A DNA stretch of 7,418 nt, from the NCBI GenBank assembly GCA_937892695.1, contig CALBJK010000114.1, positions 1 to 7,418 on the forward strand. The letters are read 5' to 3'. Every line of letters starts with the position of its first letter. Position 1 is the stretch's first letter. This DNA comes from an uncultured Prevotella sp. (GTDB taxonomy: Bacteria; Bacteroidota; Bacteroidia; Bacteroidales; Bacteroidaceae). Below the pieces are notes generated by a model. The model was not told where the DNA came from. It made no database searches and saw only the letters and a list, made by a program, of their open reading frames with translations. The position numbers and the translations under genes were made by a program. Of the stretch, positions 4,510 to 7,418 are shown in pieces.

Positions 4510-7293
4510 ATGAATCTGAAAAAAATCCTTTTCGGCATTGCTGCGTCCTTTTTATTAACAGGATCCGCCAATGCCATTCCCGCTTATCCTGGTATGATGA
4601 AGGTGAAGCAGGCCGACGGCTCTGTGCTTTCCGTGCAGATGCGTGGTGACGAATGGGGACATGTAGTGCTGACTACCGACGGATATCCCCTTTATTATAA
4701 CGCGGCTACGCGCAACTACGAATACGCCACTCTTGCCGCCCGAACGATATCCGGCAGCGGCATTGTCGCATCCGACCCTTCCTTACGCTCGGCTCAAGCT
4801 AAGGCTTATCTCAGCAAGCTTGATACCAAGGCAATATTCGATGTCGTCGACGAACAGCGTGAAGCTGCAATGTCACCTATGAAGGCAGAGCAAAACAAGG
4901 CCGCACAGAAGGCCGGACCGGCACGTGTACGCATCAACGAGTCGTTCCCTACCGAGGGCGAACCTCACGGCATTGTCATCCTGGTACAGTTCAGCGACCG
5001 TCAGTTCTCGTCTGTCGACGACCCCAAGCAGTTCTACAACGACATGATGAACAAGGAGGGTTTCACATTCTCAAATGGCGCGGACGGCAGTGTGCGCGAC
5101 TTCTATATTGCAAGCTCTTCTGGCAAGTTCAAGCCTACATGGGATGTCTACGGACCGGTGACGTTGCCAAAGGCCAGCACTTATTACGGCAAGGGCAATA
5201 CCGATATACAGCGTGTGTCCGAAATGGTTGAGAGTGCTGTGACCCAGCTCGATTCTGAAATCGACTTCTCCCAGTACGACCACGACGGCGACGGCTTTGT
5301 TGATAATGTCTACTTCTACTATGCCGGATACGGAGCAGCCGACCAGCAGCAGTATCCAAACACTATCTGGCCCCATGCTTATAAGTTATACAGCTACGCT
5401 CACATAACCATTCCTGTCGATGGCGTGAAGATCGACTCCTACACCTGCAGCAACGAGCTGACCGGAGCTTATTTAGGCAAGTCGGTGCCTACGGGTATCG
5501 GCACGTTTGTCCACGAGTTCGGCCACGTGCTCGGATTGGCCGACCATTACTCCACATCATACAACACCGGAGCCTTCACTCCCGAATCATGGGACACAAT
5601 GGACCAAGGTTCGTACAACAACAACATGAACACGCCTCCTTATTTTTCAGCCTTTGAACGTGCCGAACTGGGATGGCTCGAATATACCGACATCGACCCG
5701 AAGACGGCCGACCAGGTCTTTGAGGTTCCGGAACTTTCTTCAAGCAACAAGGCCTATCGTGTGACTGTTCCCAACCGTTCCAACGAGTACTTCGTCATGG
5801 AGAACCGTCAGCAGCAAGGATGGGACCGCTTCATTCCCGGTCATGGTATGCTCGTGTGGCATGTCGACATGAATCGTGACGTATGGATCAGCAATATTGT
5901 GAACAACAATCCCAATCACCAGTATCTCGATATTGTCGAAGCCGATGGTAAACTGACCGAAAACACCCGTTCGGGCGACTCTTTCCCCGGGTCAGCCAAC
6001 GTGAAAGCTTACGACTTCAAGCCCTGGAACAAGGATATTCTGTTCTCATTATATAATATAGCCGAAAACGACGGAACTGTAAGCTTCAATTTTGCCGGCG
6101 AAAACTTTAAAGCTGTCAAGCCTGAGGCCGTCGCAGTAAGCGAGGTTCAGGACAGCAGTTCAGTCGTATCATGGTCGGCTGTTCCTTCTGCCACTTACTA
6201 TCTTGTGAGTGTCTACAAGCAAGGGACTACCCGCGCTGCCGAGGTAGTGCCGGGCTACGACAATGTGAAAGTGACCGAACCCAGCATTACAATCTCCGGT
6301 CTTGAGCCTTCTACAAAATACAGTGTGGAAGTAAGGTCGGGTCTGGGTGACAAGACTTCCGATGTCGCCGTCATCGACTTCCAGACCAAGGAACTGGTGT
6401 TTGAAAAACGTCAGGTGTCCGGTCTTGTTCTGTCTGACAAGAAAGAGAACGAATTTTCCGCCACATGGCAGCCGGTAAAGGATGCCACATCATACGCTGT
6501 CACGTTGAGCACCACGTCGGTAAGCGATGTCCGCGAGAATTCCGCCGACTATTCGTACAACTTCAACAAAGGTGCTGCCGGGATGCCTTCTTCGTGGAAA
6601 GTCAGCGGCGACATAACCTATTCGAGCACATACAACTATTATTATGACGGCAAGGCGATAGCGATGCACTCCGGTGTCAATTCTATAACTGTCGCTTATC
6701 CCGAAATGCAGTTGCGTGGCGTATTTTTCTGGCTGCGCGCCAGAGGCGAGGGCAGCACCGTCAAAATAGAGCGTTTCGTTGACGGACAGTGGAGCGAAGA
6801 CGATTCTTTCGAGGCTCCGGTGAAGGGTGCCACCAAGAATGGTACTATCTACAATGCCGATAAAAAGGAGTTCGATCCGTGCGACTCTGTACGCATCACA
6901 TGCGACGTAGCCGATGGCAATACCGTCTACATCGACAATCTTTACACCATAGCTTCTAAAATGGTGCCGGTCGCGCTCGACGGATACAACAATAAGAATG
7001 TCGGCAATACTCTCACTTATACTTTCGAGAATCTCACCCAAGGCGAGAAATACGGACTTACAGTACGTGCCGTCAAGGACAATCTCGTATCCTATCCTTC
7101 AGAGATTATGTATGTTAATCTCGACGGTACTGTATCGGGCATTTCCGGTGTTACTGCAGATGACGGATTTGATGCCACCGTTCCTGTCGAGGTGTTCGAC
7201 ATGTCCGGTCGTCGTGTAAACGGGACCAGACTGCCTTCAGGTGTCTACATCTTCCGCCAGGGAGGCAAGACAGTAAAGCGCATTGTAAAATAA
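4510..7293 (+). CDS. Secreted M6-family metalloprotease with fibronectin-like domains and a secretion tail
   Basis: A 927-residue secreted zinc protease of the M6 (immune inhibitor A-like) family. Residues 1-22 are a signal peptide (MNLKKILFG start, hydrophobic core, cut after SANA). Residues 23 to about 137 look like a propeptide. The catalytic region spans about 140-530, with a zinc motif HEFGHVLGLAD in which His335, His339 and probably Asp345 bind zinc and Glu336 is the base. SWDTM has the likely Met-turn at Met364. DHDGDGFVD (257-265) is a calcium-loop motif typical of M6 enzymes. A fibronectin type III-like domain covers about 538-627. A second (about 630-871) seems interrupted by another beta-rich domain at about 680-817. 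Residues 892-927 (VPVEVFDMSGRRV, then LPSGVYIFRQGG and a basic end) resemble a type IX secretion/Por tail, suggesting export and surface anchoring; similar tails also occur in species without that system. All key residues are intact. The substrate is unknown; degradation of host or dietary protein is an inference. Confidence 0.92.
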   Translation: MNLKKILFGIAASFLLTGSANAIPAYPGMMKVKQADGSVLSVQMRGDEWGHVVLTTDGYPLYYNAATRNYEYATLAARTISGSGIVASDPSLRSAQAKAYLSKLDTKAIFDVVDEQREAAMSPMKAEQNKAAQKAGPARVRINESFPTEGEPHGIVILVQFSDRQFSSVDDPKQFYNDMMNKEGFTFSNGADGSVRDFYIASSSGKFKPTWDVYGPVTLPKASTYYGKGNTDIQRVSEMVESAVTQLDSEIDFSQYDHDGDGFVDNVYFYYAGYGAADQQQYPNTIWPHAYKLYSYAHITIPVDGVKIDSYTCSNELTGAYLGKSVPTGIGTFVHEFGHVLGLADHYSTSYNTGAFTPESWDTMDQGSYNNNMNTPPYFSAFERAELGWLEYTDIDPKTADQVFEVPELSSSNKAYRVTVPNRSNEYFVMENRQQQGWDRFIPGHGMLVWHVDMNRDVWISNIVNNNPNHQYLDIVEADGKLTENTRSGDSFPGSANVKAYDFKPWNKDILFSLYNIAENDGTVSFNFAGENFKAVKPEAVAVSEVQDSSSVVSWSAVPSATYYLVSVYKQGTTRAAEVVPGYDNVKVTEPSITISGLEPSTKYSVEVRSGLGDKTSDVAVIDFQTKELVFEKRQVSGLVLSDKKENEFSATWQPVKDATSYAVTLSTTSVSDVRENSADYSYNFNKGAAGMPSSWKVSGDITYSSTYNYYYDGKAIAMHSGVNSITVAYPEMQLRGVFFWLRARGEGSTVKIERFVDGQWSEDDSFEAPVKGATKNGTIYNADKKEFDPCDSVRITCDVADGNTVYIDNLYTIASKMVPVALDGYNNKNVGNTLTYTFENLTQGEKYGLTVRAVKDNLVSYPSEIMYVNLDGTVSGISGVTADDGFDATVPVEVFDMSGRRVNGTRLPSGVYIFRQGGKTVKRIVK

Positions 7294-7327
7294 GTTTTCT
7301 TATTAAGCTCATTAGAGATTTTGAAAT

Positions 7328-7360
7328 AAAGAGGTGCGGCCCATGGGCTGCACCTCTTTT
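7328..7360 (+). terminator. Strong intrinsic terminator of the protease gene
   Basis: A nearly perfect palindrome 35 bases after the stop codon. AAAGAGGTGC (7328-7337) pairs with GCACCTCTTT (7350-7359), and GCCC-AT-GGGC (7339-7348) lies inside, joined by one G-T pair (7338/7349). It ends in TTTT (7357-7360). The A-run on the left arm means it could also act on transcripts from the other side. Confidence 0.88.
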
Positions 7361-7366
7361 GTGTTA

Positions 7367-7418
7367 GTACGCTCGGCATGAGCATTATCTAACGGGTGCA
7401 AGTCCCAAGTAAGCCCTA
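7367..7418 (+). mobile_element. 5' end of a group II intron (domain I start), cut by the window edge
   Basis: The last 52 bases resemble the start of bacterial group II introns. There is a GTACG near-match to the GUGYG 5' end (7367-7371), a hairpin GCTC-GGCAT-GAGC (7371-7383), TCTAAC, then a second small hairpin GGG-TGCAAGT-CCC (7394-7406) and the start of a further stem. From memory the order matches the group IIC intron of Oceanobacillus iheyensis (GUGUGCCCGGCAUGGG, then UCUAUAGGGUGAGAGUCCC). Location supports this: IIC introns insert just behind terminator hairpins, and this one begins 7 bases after the terminator. The exact boundary is uncertain, since GTGTT at 7361 is another possible first base. 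The reverse transcriptase, if present, lies outside. Confidence 0.6.

Noticed and set aside
4371..4577. 68-codon minus-strand open frame across the protease start
   Set aside because: It overlaps the leader hairpin, start codon and signal peptide of the protease on the other strand, is Phe/Tyr-rich without a family match, and has no promoter.
6490..7041. 183-codon minus-strand open frame opposite the protease gene
   Set aside because: It is antisense to the C-terminal domains of the protease and has an unnatural Ile/Arg/Val-rich composition with no domain; a shadow frame.
1..7418. CRISPR arrays, tRNA or rRNA genes
   Set aside because: No regularly spaced repeats, cloverleaf-like segments or ribosomal RNA stretches were seen on either strand.

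Overview
The window looks like a chromosomal segment from a member of the Bacteroidales, most plausibly Prevotella-like or a close relative. The evidence is threefold. Two clear Bacteroidetes-type promoters (TTTG-like -33 box, about 20 bp, TAnnTTTG -7 box) sit between divergent genes. Start codons mostly lack Shine-Dalgarno sequences and have A-rich leaders instead. The large secreted protease ends in a tail of the type IX secretion (Por secretion tail) kind. The taxon is inferred; no rRNA or other marker gene is present.

Layout. Bases 1-399 (+) are the end of a sensor histidine kinase whose N-terminus lies off the window. It converges, with a 4-base gap, on a minus-strand group that reads right to left: lptB (2375-1551), a YfcE-type phosphodiesterase (1514-960), a possible 46-residue basic small protein (950-810) and a small cupin (802-404). 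The gaps are 36, 9 and 7 bases, so this could be one operon. Divergent from lptB, across a 219-base control region with two back-to-back promoters and a palindrome, are mlaE (2595-3341) and mlaF (3425-4195) on the plus strand. A 314-base intergenic region follows, with a candidate -7 box inside an inverted repeat, an imperfect long hairpin and two tiny overlapping reading frames. Next is a 927-residue secreted M6-family metalloprotease (4510-7293). The window closes with a strong intrinsic terminator (7328-7360). Just downstream is what appears to be the first 52 bases of a group II intron, cut by the window edge.

How the genes work together. LptB is the ATPase that powers lipopolysaccharide export to the outer membrane. 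MlaE and MlaF form the permease and ATPase core of the MCE-type phospholipid trafficking system that maintains outer-membrane lipid asymmetry. Their divergent arrangement puts two envelope-lipid transport engines next to one control region. No MCE substrate-binding subunit (mlaD) follows mlaF here. The protease is an independent secreted factor with its own leader and terminator.

No wholly new multi-gene system can be supported. The points most worth a second look are the group II intron start just behind a terminator hairpin, the overlooked small ORF between yfcE and the cupin, the structured leader of the protease gene, and the domain that appears to be inserted within the protease's second fibronectin-like domain.
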